From positions 309,501 to 373,500 of the forward strand of contig JAINUG010000037.1 in NCBI GenBank assembly GCA_029706075.1: a stretch of DNA of 64,000 bases, read 5' to 3'. Source of the DNA: Aldrovandia affinis. Lineage: Eukaryota > Chordata > Actinopteri > Notacanthiformes > Halosauridae. The notes beneath the pieces were generated by a model. It searched no databases. It saw only the letters and a program-made list of their open reading frames with translations, and had not been told where the DNA came from. Made by a program: the position numbers and the translations under genes. Positions 1-11,939 of the stretch are shown here, piece after piece (within the stretch, counting starts at the first letter, position 1; the number at the start of each line of letters is the position of its first letter).

Positions 1-2751
1 CGGCTCATCAGGCCCAATCAAAGCGGAGCTCAGCCAGAACAACCGCAGATCGCCTGGGGTCACTGCGGGGCAGGGGTTTGGGGAACGCCGCTGTGAAGTA
101 ATTGACAAACGTGTCCGTTACGGGTTTGTGATTTCATTCCTGGCATGTTCCGCTTGGTACGAGACCGAAGGGGAACGGCATTGCTCTGCCACTGCTGATG
201 GCCTTGGCTGTTTATTGGAAAACCCCAAAGTGATGACTCAGAGCCGGCATCACGTTGCAGAGTTGCCGCCAACAGCTGTGGTTGCTAAGGGAGATCACCG
301 GTGGGTTTTAAATGGACATGCCATATTTTAGTCCTGACTCACTTTGTTCTGGCGGTGGATTAATTACTGTTCAATGTGCCCCATGGTTAAAATATTAAGA
401 ACGAAAGAATGTAGAATGAAAGAATGTAGAAAATAGATTTTTTTCTCTCTCCGTCAAATAAAGGAATTCATTCTGATTTAAAAAAATATATATAATTAAA
501 ATAATAATAATAATAATTGAATTACATTTTTAAAAGATCAATAAGTAAATAAATAATATTATAGAATGGCTGGTATGGCCTAATGAATTCACCTGCAGTT
601 ATCCAGCGTTTGGAACTGCTACACTGGAGAAAATGTGAACAATGAATCCCTTGGTAGACCCTGCCAGCTTTTGCAAACGTGTGGAGCTAAGAGAAAAATA
701 ATAATAAAAGGGTTTAGAAAAACGGGAGAACAAAAAGTACATTCAGCAATTTACAGTACGTCCTGATCCTTCAGGAAACGTATACGTATAACACAACATA
801 ACAAACATGTATATAACACAACGGGCTTATACCGCTGCTTCCATTCCTAACATTTCAGGAGCCAGTGTCTGTCCTGGTTCCGCGGTTGAACTGTAATCTG
901 TGGTAGGTGAACGAAGGCCTTGGTGTAATCCCAGCAGTGCAGGATCTGTGACGACGCCATCGGTGTATCTCTTACGGCTTGCGTGTTTGTTTCAAAATTT
1001 AGCCGAGGTGCCCAGAAAGTGTCCGTGGTGCACACCATGTGAACGGTACAGTTCATAGACCTGTGAGAGGGCAGTCTGTGCCCCGACCCTCATACATGAA
1101 AGCACAGATCTGAAATCTTAACTCTCACTCTGCCAGTGGCGCGTCTTCCCTTTACCTTGTACGCCTTCCGAGAAAAGGGTTTGAGTCTCTTTCACATTGG
1201 TGTACATACCATTTCTCTAGGCTGATTTCTAAATGTGCATAATAACAAACTATGTTATGCAATGAGGAGTGCAGTGGTGTGTGGTTCATGGATGTAGCTG
1301 CTTGAAGGGCTATGCTGTCTCCCTCTCTTATTTTCCTCTCTCTCTCTTTCTCTCGGCCTCTCTCAAATGCTACATTGTGTAATTATGGAGCATGTCATAA
1401 GTGTTGTTTTTCCTTGTGACTGCTTGAATGGAGAAGGTCTGTAATGGCTTGTTATGCTGAAGGAAATTGTAGAGTCAGGAGTCACTGTCGTGCGCACACA
1501 CAGGATACCCCTAGCCCTCTGTACGAGTCTGTCGCTTTGAATGGACAGCATTGTAACGCGACCACAGTCCGAGAACTCCTCGCGTCAGGCTCGAACCCTC
1601 TGTCCCTAGAGTAATACGGGTTTTTCGCATGGCTTGTTTTTTTTAGGACCATATGAATTATCACATGCCACGTTAAAAGTCTTAGTCGTAAACGCGGTGG
1701 TATTTTGTCTGCCCGGTGACTCAGAATGTTCAGAAAAAGACCAGCCCACATTTTCAGGGTTGATTGGCAGAACTATTTTGTGTTCGTTTTAACTATCGAC
1801 TTTATGACAACAGTAGAAGAAGCCGAGCCACGTGTCCACGTTTGTGGTTTCAGGTGTGGGCCTCTGGGGGCCAAGAGGAGTGAAAAAGATATACTGTCAA
1901 TGAGTGCTCACTGTTGCATTTGACAGTTGAAGACCAATTTACTTTTGTCTGCCTTTTAGGACTGGGTTTCTGCACACTGGGGTGAAAAACACACCTGATT
2001 TACAGGTGCAGCTGTTTCACAGATCACCACAAAATAAATCCTATGCCCCCTGAATGTGGATTAAGATGGTTGAGGGCCCAGCTTGAATTGTTATTGAGTG
2101 TTTCCAAGGTGCGCCAAAACATTTTGCTAGGAAAAACTGGAAAGAAACTGATGTGAAGGTGGAGAAACCGGTGAGCAGGGAAACATGAAGGTCCTTTCTT
2201 ACATACAGAGCAACGGGCAGGAGTATCTCCAACCTGTTCAAATGAAAGAGCGATGTGGCTCAGTAGGGCTTATATGGCTTGTATATGGCTTGTGTCTGTT
2301 GCAGAAAGAAAGAGCAACACCTCAGGGTTCTGACAGGTTTACCAATTACAGCTAAGTCGTTTGGCAGACGCTCTTATCCAGAGCGACTTAAGTGCAACTT
2401 AGGTGAATTCCACTAAGTGGGGTAAAACGGCATATCACCTTACAAGCTTGCAGACCCGCCAAAGCGTTTTGAGGTCGAAGTACGCGGGTGTCACTTTAAA
2501 GCCCACAAAAGGTAAACAAGCACCCCTTGCGCTCAGCACTGTGACCGATCCCAGCCCACCCACGCCGCCCACTTCATGCCTCGCCTGTTTAAAAGTGGCA
2601 CTGAAACGATTTCCCAAGGTTGGCAGGTTTTCCCTGACCGCATTATTACACCCTGGGCAGCTTCGGGGTGCTACTGTGTGCTTATTTCATATACTTTTTA
2701 TAAAATTTTTGTGACCAGCTCTTGTTGACTGACTTTATTGTCTCTCTTAAG
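1..2751 (+). other. MTMR10: MTMR10 intron (5' part outside window)
   Basis: No MTMR10 coding exon is visible here. The first recognisable exon begins at 2752, after a pyrimidine-rich acceptor ending in AAG, and starts about 164 residues into the human protein, so the earlier exons lie before the window. The stretch holds AT-rich simple sequence (about 475-560, including an AAT run), a CT-rich tract (about 1318-1365) and a minus-strand scrap of the common fish SINE/LINE tail at 2353-2395. Nothing else is recognised. Confidence 0.7.
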
Positions 2752-5700
2752 GTTTGCCTCGCCATCGCCCACTACTGCCAGCCGGCCGATCCTCAGCTGC
2801 TGTTTGGGTTTGAGTACGTTGGGAAGCGATACTGTGGGTCTTCAGGTATTGTTTTCTATTCGTTTCAGTGTCAGTGTTTGACACACCCCATTCCACGTGG
2901 CCTGCCAAACCAAACTGTTTATACTGTAAATAGGGCCCTCGTTGGCAAGTCTGGGCATGTGCAGTGCGTCGTTGAAAACATTTGGTTCCAGCTTTGAGCA
3001 GCATCCAAACGATTGTTCCAGAAAGAACTGGGCACAAATGGTAACAATGCCAAGCTTTGATGTTTACACCCTCTTTGTCCTTAGCCCTTTGTGTAATTAT
3101 TTTGTACAGAACATGCTTGCACCTTTTGTGTCGGACAGCAGTATTGCCCGCTGAATAAGCAGGGCTGTTTGATACACAATTACAAATGAGGTTGCATACC
3201 ACAGGTAGAGAAAGGAATAAGATGGTGCTCGAACTGTGGCGTGTGAGTGCGATGAATGGTCAGAAGTGGCTCCTGACCGTGTTCTGAGCGTTGCGCTGTG
3301 ACCCGCAGGCGACCGGGTCAATGGCGTGGACCGCGGTGGAGGCCTGCAGACACCCCTGTTTGACCGTCCCTCTGAGTGGGACCGGGAGATCAAGCGCACG
3401 GGGGCATCGGAGTGGAGGGTGTGCTCCATCAACGAAGGCTACGCCATCTCGCCAAGGTAGGGGGGGCGGAGCATCTAGGAAGCCGTACTTCAGTCAGGCA
3501 AAGAGGGGCGAGGTTGAGTTTAAGCCTGGTTTCAGCTCATTTGTGAAATGGCATGGATTACCATTAGCTCTGGATTACGAGAGATCCATAATCCTGATTC
3601 AGTCCTGATCATTTCCGTTATTCACGCTATAGACTAGGTTTGTGCAGAAGTATGCGCAAGCAATCAAATAGCTGCTTACAGCAGCATTTAAACTGCCTCT
3701 AAGATCACACCCGCAGTGCTGTAATTTTAGTTGCTGAATCTGATCTTTTGATGGTAAATTGCAGTGTTTTCATTAGTCCTTTACAGCAGTGGTGTTCATT
3801 TTGAAGGCACACCATGAGGCAGTCCATTATGAAGCATTTTGGAAAGATCCAATCAGGTCTGATGGTGGATGTCTTAAACCCATGAACCTCTGTAATTGAT
3901 ACAGACTACAGTGTTTTGAATGCCAGCAGGGTCTTTACATTTCTTGAAAGTTAGTCATTCCATTAGTCGAACCATTCTTTTTTAAACATTTTTTATTAAG
4001 TTCTGCCACATAAATCACTGAACACGATTGTAGTGGCATCACAGTGTGCAGTCTAACACAGTGTGCAGAGTGCAGGTTTATTCAAATTGAGAGCAGATCT
4101 CTGTGTGAGAGCATTGTATGGGTGCTAACAGAGATGTCTGCTGTCAATTTGAACAAACCTGTACTCTGCACACTGTGAGCCCATTCCAAATTGGAGGACA
4201 ACACAGCTGGCAAGAGCTGTGTGATGTAAAGTACGCCCTTGTGCGTGAAAGCGAGTTGACGATCGTTTTCCCTTTCGTTGTTCCACAGTCTTCCTGAGTA
4301 CTTTGTGGTGCCCGTGTCCCTGGCAGACCAGGACCTGAAGCAGTACTCCTGTTTCTTCACGGGCCAGCGCGTTCCCGTGAGTGTTCCCGTCCTGTCCAGT
4401 CCTCCATATAGCCGACACCGCGAACCTGAAGTGCCTTTTTATCATTGTTGTCCACACACCCACTCGCACACGCGGTTGCTGATGAAATATTCACCCGGCG
4501 ACATGAAACGCTGCCAGCGACTGACATGGTTCTGGCCTCTCGCTCTCTCCTTCCAGCTGTGGTGCTGGAACCACTCCAACGGCAGCGCCCTGGTCCGAAT
4601 GGCCAGTGTCAGAGACCCGGCCCAGCAGAGGAAACTGGACCAGAGGTGAGGTTCTGGGGTGGAGGGCGGGGGGTCCCCTGTGTGTCAGATTAAATCGTGG
4701 AGCTCAGCTCCCTTCACATCTGTTAACGCTGAGCGTTGCTTCATGAGGGTCCCAGTCAGAACTGTCTTCCATCACCCCTCTGTGATTTAACGGCTGGTTA
4801 CCTCACGAGTCAAGCTCGAGTTCGTCAGCGCATCCAGGCCTCAGCTCAGCCATTTGTTTTTAATCTAGATGTGAAATGCGTGATTATCTTGCTCACGGAG
4901 AGCGGTTTTGTTTTTGTTGTGTTGGCTCGGCTGCCAGCGCATCGCGGTCCGTTCCAGCAAAACAAAAAGTCAAAGGAACTGGATACGGCGCAGGAGAAGT
5001 AAATTGGGTTAGCCGGTGAGTGATGAACGGCAGTAGAGACCTGGACTGAAATAATGGCACGCTCTCTCTCCCTCCACGCTTCGCCTCTCCTCCTCGCGGC
5101 AGGATCTGTAACGGCATCACCAAGAGCCACCCCAAGCGCAGTGAGGCCCTCAAGTCCGACCTGGACAGGACCCTGCCGAACATCCAGGACATCCAGGGTG
5201 CTTTCGTCCGACTGCGGCAGATCTGTGTGATCGGTGAGCCTGTCCTCTCCCCTTCCTGACTCCCTGTTTACCTTAACATGGCAGTAATCAATCTACATGA
5301 CATGCCCAGTCGACAAATGACTACACGGCATACAGGTAACCGCCAGAATAAAGGTAACACTTTGGTGGGCACTCAAATGGCCCTGGCGAGAGTCCGAGCC
5401 TGGTGTGGGTGGGGGGTCGGGGCTCGTTGGAAAGGGGAGGGCTTGACTTATCTGCTGGTGGCGCCCCCCGACAGACCCTCACGGTACTGCACCCGTTGAA
5501 AGGGTCCCTCATTTACTCAAGTTTGACTTTATTTTGGCAGTTACCTGTACATCCTCACTGTGGAGTTCACTCCTGAGGCTCCTTTTGCATATGCTGTCGG
5601 GTGATTATTTAGTTTTAGTCTGTTTATTTTTGCACGAGCGCGTCAGGGAGTCAGACGTTTGATTTCCCACATGTTTGCGATCGGAGCCGTGAAGCCGACC

Positions 5701-8700
5701 GTGTGCTTGTTTGAACACAGAGCCCTTCGAGGAGTCGGAGGAGAAGTGGCTGTCGTCCATCGAGGGCTCCCGATGGCTGGAGTATGTCAGGTATGCGCAA
5801 ATATTTACCTGGCCCGGCCCGGCACGGCGGCGGCCTGCTCCTGCTCGCGCTGCTCCGGAGCACGTGGCCTCACTTCCAAGTTCACATTTTCAAAGGCAAG
5901 CTCTGAGAGATTATTTAGTTTGGCAGTTTCTCACACGTCCTCTGTGTATTCCTGGCTGTGGGCTTCCACTGCTGGACTCCGTAGGGGAGCAGTGGGTACA
6001 GGTAGTGGACGATAAAATGGAAACCTTGACGCAAAGCAATTTAAATCGGGCGTTGGGTCATCACGTGTGGCCAGCATGGCCTGACAGTCTACCGGTGTCA
6101 CGACACTCTTCCACGAGAAAGCCATCTCTCGTTGACGGAAGTGGAAAATGCTGTCTCAGGCATTCTTCCGGAATATTCCTTAAATGTTCGATTGGGTTCA
6201 GATCTGTGAGCCGGTGCACGTGGATAACGTCAGTGTCATGCTCCTGAAACCATTGGGTAACCGCTGGTGCAGGGGTGTTGTCTTGAATGACACCCCTCTG
6301 TGTGCAGAAAGGAAGAAGTACTTTAACACGGGGTGAAGATGATCACTCGTATAAGTAATGATTGACATCGACCTTGCCTTCTAAGCAAGTTGAAACTATG
6401 CCAGGGAAATGTGCCCCCACACCATGGTGGAACCACCAGAACCCTTCACTGTTTTATTTCCATTTTTATTTGCTACCTGTGTGACGGCGCCTCTGGACTC
6501 ACTGTTGACCCAGAGCACGATGGGTGCCTGTTCGATGTTAGCGCTGCGCAGCCGGAACATGACGTGCATAAGCCAATGTGCTCTCTCCCTCCGCCCGTCT
6601 CCCAGGGCCTTCCTGAAGCACTCTGCGGAGGTGGTGTACATGCTGGAGGGGAAACGTGCATCTGTCATTCTGCAAGGTGATGCCTGCCTTACCACAGAAC
6701 ACTTAACCTGTTAACGTTAACCTGTCACAGATCTCCCGCATGCAGATGTCGATTTTTGTTTACCATTATCGTCATTGACGATTTAACTTTTTCATGCTTG
6801 GTTCCATCTTGGACTCGATTTGTGAAGTGCTCAATTCTGAAAATCAAATCAAATCAAATGATATTTGTATAGCGCTTTTCACAAATACATTGCCACAAAA
6901 CGCTTAAAAGGGAACCCAGGCCTAGACCCCCCAAAAGCAGGCCAAAGGCGACAGCCCAAGGCTAAAATGTGTTCTACAATTCAAATTGATTTGACTTGAT
7001 CGCGTGGTTTGAGGAGTCCATGTCCCTCGCCGTACTGACCGTGCCCCCCCCCCCTCTCCCCGTTCCGGGCCGTGTGCAGAGGACGAGGGGCGGGACCTGA
7101 CCTGCGTGGTATCCTCCCTGGTGCAGCTGATGCTGGACCCTCACTTCCGCAGCCTGACCGGCTTCCAGAGTCTGGTCCAGAAGGAGTGGGTGATGGCCGG
7201 CCACCGCTTCATGGACCGCTGCAACCACCTGAAGAAGAACGACAGAGAGGAGGTAGGACGGGCCTGGCCCGGGCCTGGGGAGGTGGCCTAGCACACACGT
7301 CCTCCGAAACGTCCTCCCTTCGCTCTGCAGTCCACCAGCTGAGCTCTGCGGTCACTGTGCTGGAGGAATGCGCCACATGCAGGCAGATTGATCAGTAGAT
7401 CCATTTGTGCTGATGCAGCAGGGAAACTTGGCTGACTAAAATCGAGCTCTTTTGGGCTCCACCAGTTGACCCTGGCATGGTCAGGATGTAATTCTGGACT
7501 AAGGGGCGTATCATTGCATCAAGGGCCAGTGGACACCTGTTAGGCCCCAACATTTTTTTTATTTACACTTGCACTTAGGCCTTCGTAATATTACCATTTG
7601 TATTATTGGTATCGCGACTTTTTTTATTGTGATTCTATTTCATGTTCAATAATGCCACTGCGATTCAAGAAACCTCTCACTCTGGCCATTTCTGCTCGTC
7701 TCCCCAGTGTCCCCTCTTCCTGCTGTTCCTGGACTGCGTGTGGCAGCTGATGAACCAGTATCCGGCCGCCTTCGAGTTCACAGAGACCTACCTGACGGTG
7801 CTGAGTGACAGCATGTGGATCCCAGTCTTCAGCACCTTCCTGTTCAACTGCCCCCAGCAGCACGCCGAGCACAGCAGGGTGAGGCTCCTCCCCTTCCTCT
7901 CTCTGTGACGTCGCCGTGACCTCACTGCCCCACCGTTGAGGGTTTCCCCAGAACTGTGACGCTGTCTCTGCCCCCACAGGAGTTTGCCCAGAGTAAGAGC
8001 ATCCCTCTCGGGGAGGACAAGGCTCTGCGCTTCCCCCCCGTGTGGGACTGGTCGCAGCAGTTCACCCTGAAGGACCAGGCCCTGTTCAACAGCCCGCTGT
8101 ACGTGGGGAAGGGCGCCACCTGCGTGCAGAACGGTGCGGTGAAGACGTTCAGACGCTCCAAGGTAGGTATTCCACTGCGTGTCCGAGTAAATCACTCCCC
8201 CCGTCACTGAAGTGTTTTCTGATTGTTGAAAGGGATGAAAGGTTTGGGAGTGCCACTAGGGGGGTGCCAATTGGCTGTCCGCCCCTGGGGGGAGGGATAA
8301 AAGCCGAAGGAAAAACTTGCTGCATACATGAGTGGTCATGCGTCGGTGACAGGCTTCGGCCTAGGCGGGCACTGGCTCGAAGGAGGCAGTGCAGCGCTTG
8401 CTACTGGCTGGGCTACAGCAGTGAGTTCTCATACGAGGGAGGGATAATTGGCATGAAAAAAGAAAGAGGGAATTGGATACTACAAAGGTGTGGCGGGGGA
8501 AATGGGGGGAACAGCAAAAATAAAGAAATTAAATTTTAAAAAAGAAAGGGATGAAAGGCACTAATAGTGTGATTTTTGCCATTACAAGAAAGCGGAATTA
8601 CTGCACTGATCTTGCACTAACTTTGATTGTTCTCACTTGTATTAATGCACATCTTGTAAGTCGCTCTGGATAAGAGCGTCTGCTAAATGCTTAAAATGTA

Positions 8701-9744
8701 AATGTAAAATGTAAGATGCAGATGGGAAAACTGGTTGTTCAGTTTAAGCCTGCCTTTGAATAGGACATCAGCTCACTCAGTGTTCCAGTAAGAGCGTTTA
8801 ATTGAGTGGTTACTAACATTTACAAGGGCTAAAGTCTGTGGCCTCCAGGATTGAAATTGCCCATCCTTGTTGAAAACAGTCATTCTTAATACTGTGGAAC
8901 ATGGTTCTGCTGTAAAGTGGTTCTGTGTGGCTCAGTAGGTAGAGCACGGCACTGACAACTAGGTTGTGGGTTCAATTTCCACTGGGACCACATATACTGA
9001 AAAATTTATGCATTCACTACTGTAAGTCGCTTTGGATAAAAGCATCTGCTAAATGGCATGTATATGTAAACTGGTGACACTCCCTCTGATCCTGTTCACT
9101 TGCCCCTCCCCCTCCCTCTACAGAAGAACTACAGCTCCACCCTGCGGGGCATGCCCTCCTCCCTGCGGAACGGGATGCTGGGCGACCTGGACTCGCTCCC
9201 CCGGCGGAACTCCCTGGTGCTGCGTCTGCGTCCAGACCTGTCCCAGCTGCGCGAGGCGGCCGAGAGCCCGTCGGAGCGCTTCTTCAGGGCCTGGTTCTCC
9301 CGGCCCGCCGACCTGCAGGGCCTGCTGCTGCCCCAGCTCCTGCCCTCCCACCTGCGGCTCTGGCGCCTCTACTTCCTGCGCTGGGTCCCCGAGGCCCAGA
9401 TCGCGCGCGGCGGGCCCATCACCGCCTTCCACAAGCTGTCCCTGCTGGCGGATGAGATCGAGACGCTTCAGCGGCAGCTGCGCCAGTACAAGGGCGGCAC
9501 GCCCGCCCCCTCGCCCGCCTCCACGCCGGGCACCACCCCGCAGCCCGAGCAGCGCAGGATGTACTTCAAGGCCAGCGCCCCGCACGACCCGCCCTCGCCC
9601 CCCGAATACCTCACCTCATCCTTCCCCTTCTCTCCCGTGGGGAACCTGTGCCGCCGGAGTATCCTGGGGACCCCGCTCAGCAAGTTCCTCAGCGGCGCCA
9701 AGATCTGGCTCTCCACCGAAACGCTGGCCAACGAGACGCTCTGA
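2752..9744 (+). CDS. MTMR10: Myotubularin-related protein 10, 3' eleven coding exons (5' partial)
   Basis: MTMR10 is a catalytically inactive myotubularin (phosphoinositide 3-phosphatase family) thought to act as a scaffold or partner of active myotubularins. Exons: 2752-2845, 3309-3456, 4289-4376, 4557-4645, 5103-5233, 5721-5790, 6606-6676, 7080-7252, 7708-7878, 7980-8162, 9124-9744. They join in phase to 612 codons plus a TGA, and about 164 N-terminal residues are missing. The protein follows human MTMR10 closely: VCLAIAHY at the start, RICNGITKSHP, EEKWLSSIEGSRWLEYVR, GFQSLVQKEWVMAGHRF, SSTLRGMPSSLRNGM, FPFSPVGNLCRRSILGTP and the end KIWLSTETLANETL. Where active members have HCSDGWDR this protein has QEDEGRDL, so the Cys-x5-Arg loop is absent, as known for this subgroup. 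The last exon is very GC-rich. All introns are GT-AG. Close relatives MTMR11/12 are less likely because the C-terminus matches MTMR10. Confidence 0.95.
4057..4177. repeat. Near-perfect inverted repeat (foldback) in an MTMR10 intron
   Basis: Arms 4057-4105 and 4129-4177 are each 49 bases and complementary with only a few mismatches. Both outer ends read CACAGTGTGCAGAGT or its complement. The loop is about 23 bases. A further direct copy of CACAGTGTGCAG sits just to the left (about 4040-4051). It is probably a small foldback miniature transposon, and the transcript would form a long hairpin. No target duplication is clear. Confidence 0.75.
5331..5549. mobile_element. Tc1-like miniature element (MITE) in an MTMR10 intron
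   Basis: The element begins TACAGGTAACCGCCAGAATA and ends with the inverted partner TATTTTGGCAGTTACCTGTA. It is bounded by TA, the Tc1/mariner target. Only about 220 bases remain and there is no transposase. The same end sequence closes the larger element at 42739-44275. This is the fish repeat whose consensus ends read TACAGGTAACTGCCAAAATA. Confidence 0.8.
6085..6440 (-). mobile_element. Fragment of the same Tc1-like element family
   Basis: The stretch aligns by eye with the interior of the element at 42739-44275. Shared blocks include a cattcttccacga-type segment, the gttcgattgggttcagatct-type segment near 6187, the atgctcctgaaaccattg segment and the accatggtggaaccaccaga segment near 6420. 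Neither terminal repeat is present, so it is a truncated copy. It lies in the intron before the MTMR10 exon at 6606. Confidence 0.65.
6841..6985. repeat. Interspersed fish repeat (atttgtatagcgcttttcac type)
   Basis: The block starts with a short AATCA run, then the segment TATTTGTATAGCGCTTTTCA and a purine/C-rich part with GCAGGCCAAAGGCGACAG. I recognise this as a very common fish interspersed repeat but cannot name its class with certainty. It has no coding capacity. Confidence 0.5.
8246..8535 (+). mobile_element. tRNA-derived SINE (family A), 5'-truncated
   Basis: The start GGGAGTGCCACTAGGGGG, the CAATTGGCTGTCCGCCCCTG block and the GGGAGGGATAAAAGCCGA block match, in opposite orientation, the SINE at 63495-63834. 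The 3' end (AATTGG... then GGGGAAATGGGGGGAACAG) also matches. The tRNA-like head seen in the 63 kb copy is lost here. It sits in the last MTMR10 intron. Confidence 0.65.
8560..8715 (+). repeat. LINE/SINE-like 3' end with shared tail
   Basis: The block CTGCACTGATCTTGCACTAA leads into a tail containing GTAAGTCGCTCTGGATAAGA and ending in AAATGT repeats. The same arrangement recurs at 43585-43945 and, inverted, at 23950-24420, so this is the 3' end of one dispersed element. Confidence 0.65.
8917..9067 (+). mobile_element. tRNA-derived SINE (family B)
   Basis: The head has an A-box-like GGCTCAGTAGGTAGAGC and a B-box GGTTCAATTTC. A short spacer with CACATATACTGAAAAA follows, then the shared tail GTAAGTCGCTTTGGATAAA. 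Other copies lie at 12559, 19542, 35079, 53690 and, truncated, 60229. It sits about 60 bases before the last MTMR10 exon, close to its acceptor. Confidence 0.8.
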
Positions 9745-11590
9745 GTGGGAACGCCCTGATCTAAGCCCCCCGAAGTCGGTGGACAGGAAGTACGGGATGG
9801 GACCCCGAGGCGTGGGACAGGAAGTAGAAACCTCGAGACTTCTTTTGGGATCTCTGTTCCGGCCCGAGACTGATGTCTCATTGGTCAGATCGCACATTCT
9901 CCAGGGTGGACTGGTGTTTCCGTTGCGGTCGCCAGGGTCGAGTTCTCATCGGTGGCAAATTTAGATTTAAGCAATCAAAACATTTTGGGGGGGAAAGTAT
10001 ACGAGTTGATATTTTTGAAATGGGGAAATATAATGCGTTTTATCCTGTGGTAGCTGACACTTTCTGTTTACTTTAACATAGAATATTTTTATTTTTCCTT
10101 TCCGGTACCTTCTGGCAAGGTACAAGTGTGTGTTGTGTTGAAATCGGTAGCCAAAATCTGAGTGTCTTTCTCTTATCGGGTAGGGCAGGGGGCATGTAGT
10201 TTTAACCCTTTCCGATTCCTCCATGAATAGATGCCAATGAAATATACCAATGAAACACAAGGATGACACACGGCATCCATAATGTTTTCAGGTGTACCTT
10301 TTTAGGTGATTATAAGCATAAAATATTTGTTGGGTTATCATCCGAAGGCAGCGAGTTGCCTGGGGCTAGATTTATTCATTAGATGCACTCCCAATTTACA
10401 GATGGGTGATAAACGTGTACTGTACTTGAGGCGGGCTGGATACCTGCCTGATTAAAAAAGAAAAAAATACACCTGCTTTCTCTGATTGGGGCCTGCAGAG
10501 TGGTGGAGAAAGTGCTGCTAGGGAACCTCGAACCTGCTACCGGACGGACCGGCCGGCTGGTTCGGCCTGTCAGTCCTGCAGGGCCTGGTTTGAGCCCTGC
10601 ATTTTGGGTCTTGTAGGCGACGGTCTGGTTAATAGCCAGTTGCGTTAATAGCTAGAGGCACAATATATAATGTGCAGAATTGGGCCACTTTGTATCCATT
10701 CATATCCAGCAACAGGCTTGGTAAAAAGCCTTCTCAAACTTTCCCCCTAGACTTTCCACTTGTTTGATCCACACTAAAATCTAAAAATTACGATCCCCTT
10801 ATTAACGAGCCAAATACTGGCTGTGTGAACCTAGTAACAAATTTATTTCGCTTTATTCTCTCCCCGTTTTTTGTTTTGAAACATTGGTTTTACTTTGCAA
10901 AATTTGGTACTTTCACATCTTGTGATATTTGAATAGCGAGTGACGTAGTGATTTTTAGAACGGTTAGTTCGCCACTAATTCTTAACAGTCGTGCACTCTG
11001 CCGTTAATGTATGACATTTGTGCCGTTCGTCCTGGCGCAGTTTGACGTTCGACGACAGCTCTAGTAGTTATTTATTCAGTTACGAAATACAGGTCAACTT
11101 GGAACATTTCACTGTGCCTTTTTTAAAAGGGGGAATTTGGGCTTTTAACTACAAGATTCAAAGAACCTGTTTCTCTTCTTTCAGATGTGCTTTTCAGAGC
11201 ATGCTTTAGTTTCACGTCACGTTGTGCTGGGCTGTGCGCTTAAAGCTACACTCAATCCAAAGCCTGCCGCCACCAGAAGCCACACTGGAACTGGTGCTTC
11301 TTCGGTTCCTTTAATGCAGACACAAACGTGATAGTGATAGTCACAGTAATGATGTGCGGTCTGCCTGTGTGAAGGGTGTTGGTCTGTGCCTGTGTTCCGG
11401 GGCTCCAGGGTCCCTCCCCGCATGGTTTCACTGCGGTGTTGAAGGGGCTCTCTCTGGGCCCCGGTGGGTACCGGCTGCACCCCCAGCACGGTTTGCAGGC
11501 CACAGAAGTGCCATGCCTCGAGGCCAAACACACACAACATTATCAGTACCGAATACTGCAGATTTAGTGCAAATAAAAATGCTTTTAACA
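9745..11590 (+). other. MTMR10: MTMR10 3' untranslated region (probable)
   Basis: After the TGA at 9742-9744 there is about 1.8 kb without coding sequence, increasingly AT-rich. The first convincing AATAAA on this strand is at 11572-11577, followed by T-rich sequence. No SINE or transposon was recognised inside. The true cleavage site could be earlier at a weaker signal. Confidence 0.5.
11572..11577 (+). terminator. MTMR10: Candidate MTMR10 polyadenylation signal
   Basis: A canonical AATAAA is followed within about 35 bases by TTTTGTGGACTTTTTG-type GU/U-rich sequence. It is the last good signal before the FAN1 3' end on the other strand. Confidence 0.5.
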
Positions 11591-11665
11591 ATTTGTGGAC
11601 TTTTGTGGACTTTTTGCTATGTGTGTTGTTAAAATGACATGGTAATTTCATTGGGATCCTTATCA

Positions 11666-11676
11666 TTTATTTTATT
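11666..11676 (-). terminator. FAN1: Candidate FAN1 polyadenylation signal
   Basis: TTTATTTTATT on the + strand gives two overlapping AATAAA hexamers on the minus strand, about 265 bases after the FAN1 stop codon. It lies less than 100 bases from the MTMR10 signal on the opposite strand, so the two 3' ends nearly touch. Confidence 0.55.
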
Positions 11677-11939
11677 TCACAAAAAATACATCATACATCT
11701 CTCCGCTCAATTCAAGTACAGTTGAAATATTAATGCACAATTTTCCCTCTGGATCGTCACATCTGTGAATTCAGTCGTTTGTAGTGTTTGAGCTTGGTCT
11801 ACGTGCACTGTGCTCCTTCCCTCCTTCAGCTGGTTGCATCACAACCCCATGCAAGGGCATGAAAGGGGCTTGCTCTAATTGGGCGGGTACTGAGCATCTT
11901 AAGTGCTTCTGTCCAATGGCGCGAGAGCAGTGCCGCGCC

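Noticed and set aside
1575-1612. Minus-strand GGTTCGAGCC B-box-like site near CCCTAGAG
   Set aside because: There is no A-box at the right distance and no cloverleaf, so it is neither a tRNA gene nor a clear SINE.
2747-3202. 151-residue minus-strand ORF over the first MTMR10 exon
   Set aside because: It overlaps a real exon antisense and has no domain.
9053-9964. 303-residue ORF overlapping the last MTMR10 exon
   Set aside because: It is an alternative frame of a GC-rich exon, full of Pro/Arg/Ser, with no known domain. The MTMR10 frame explains the sequence.
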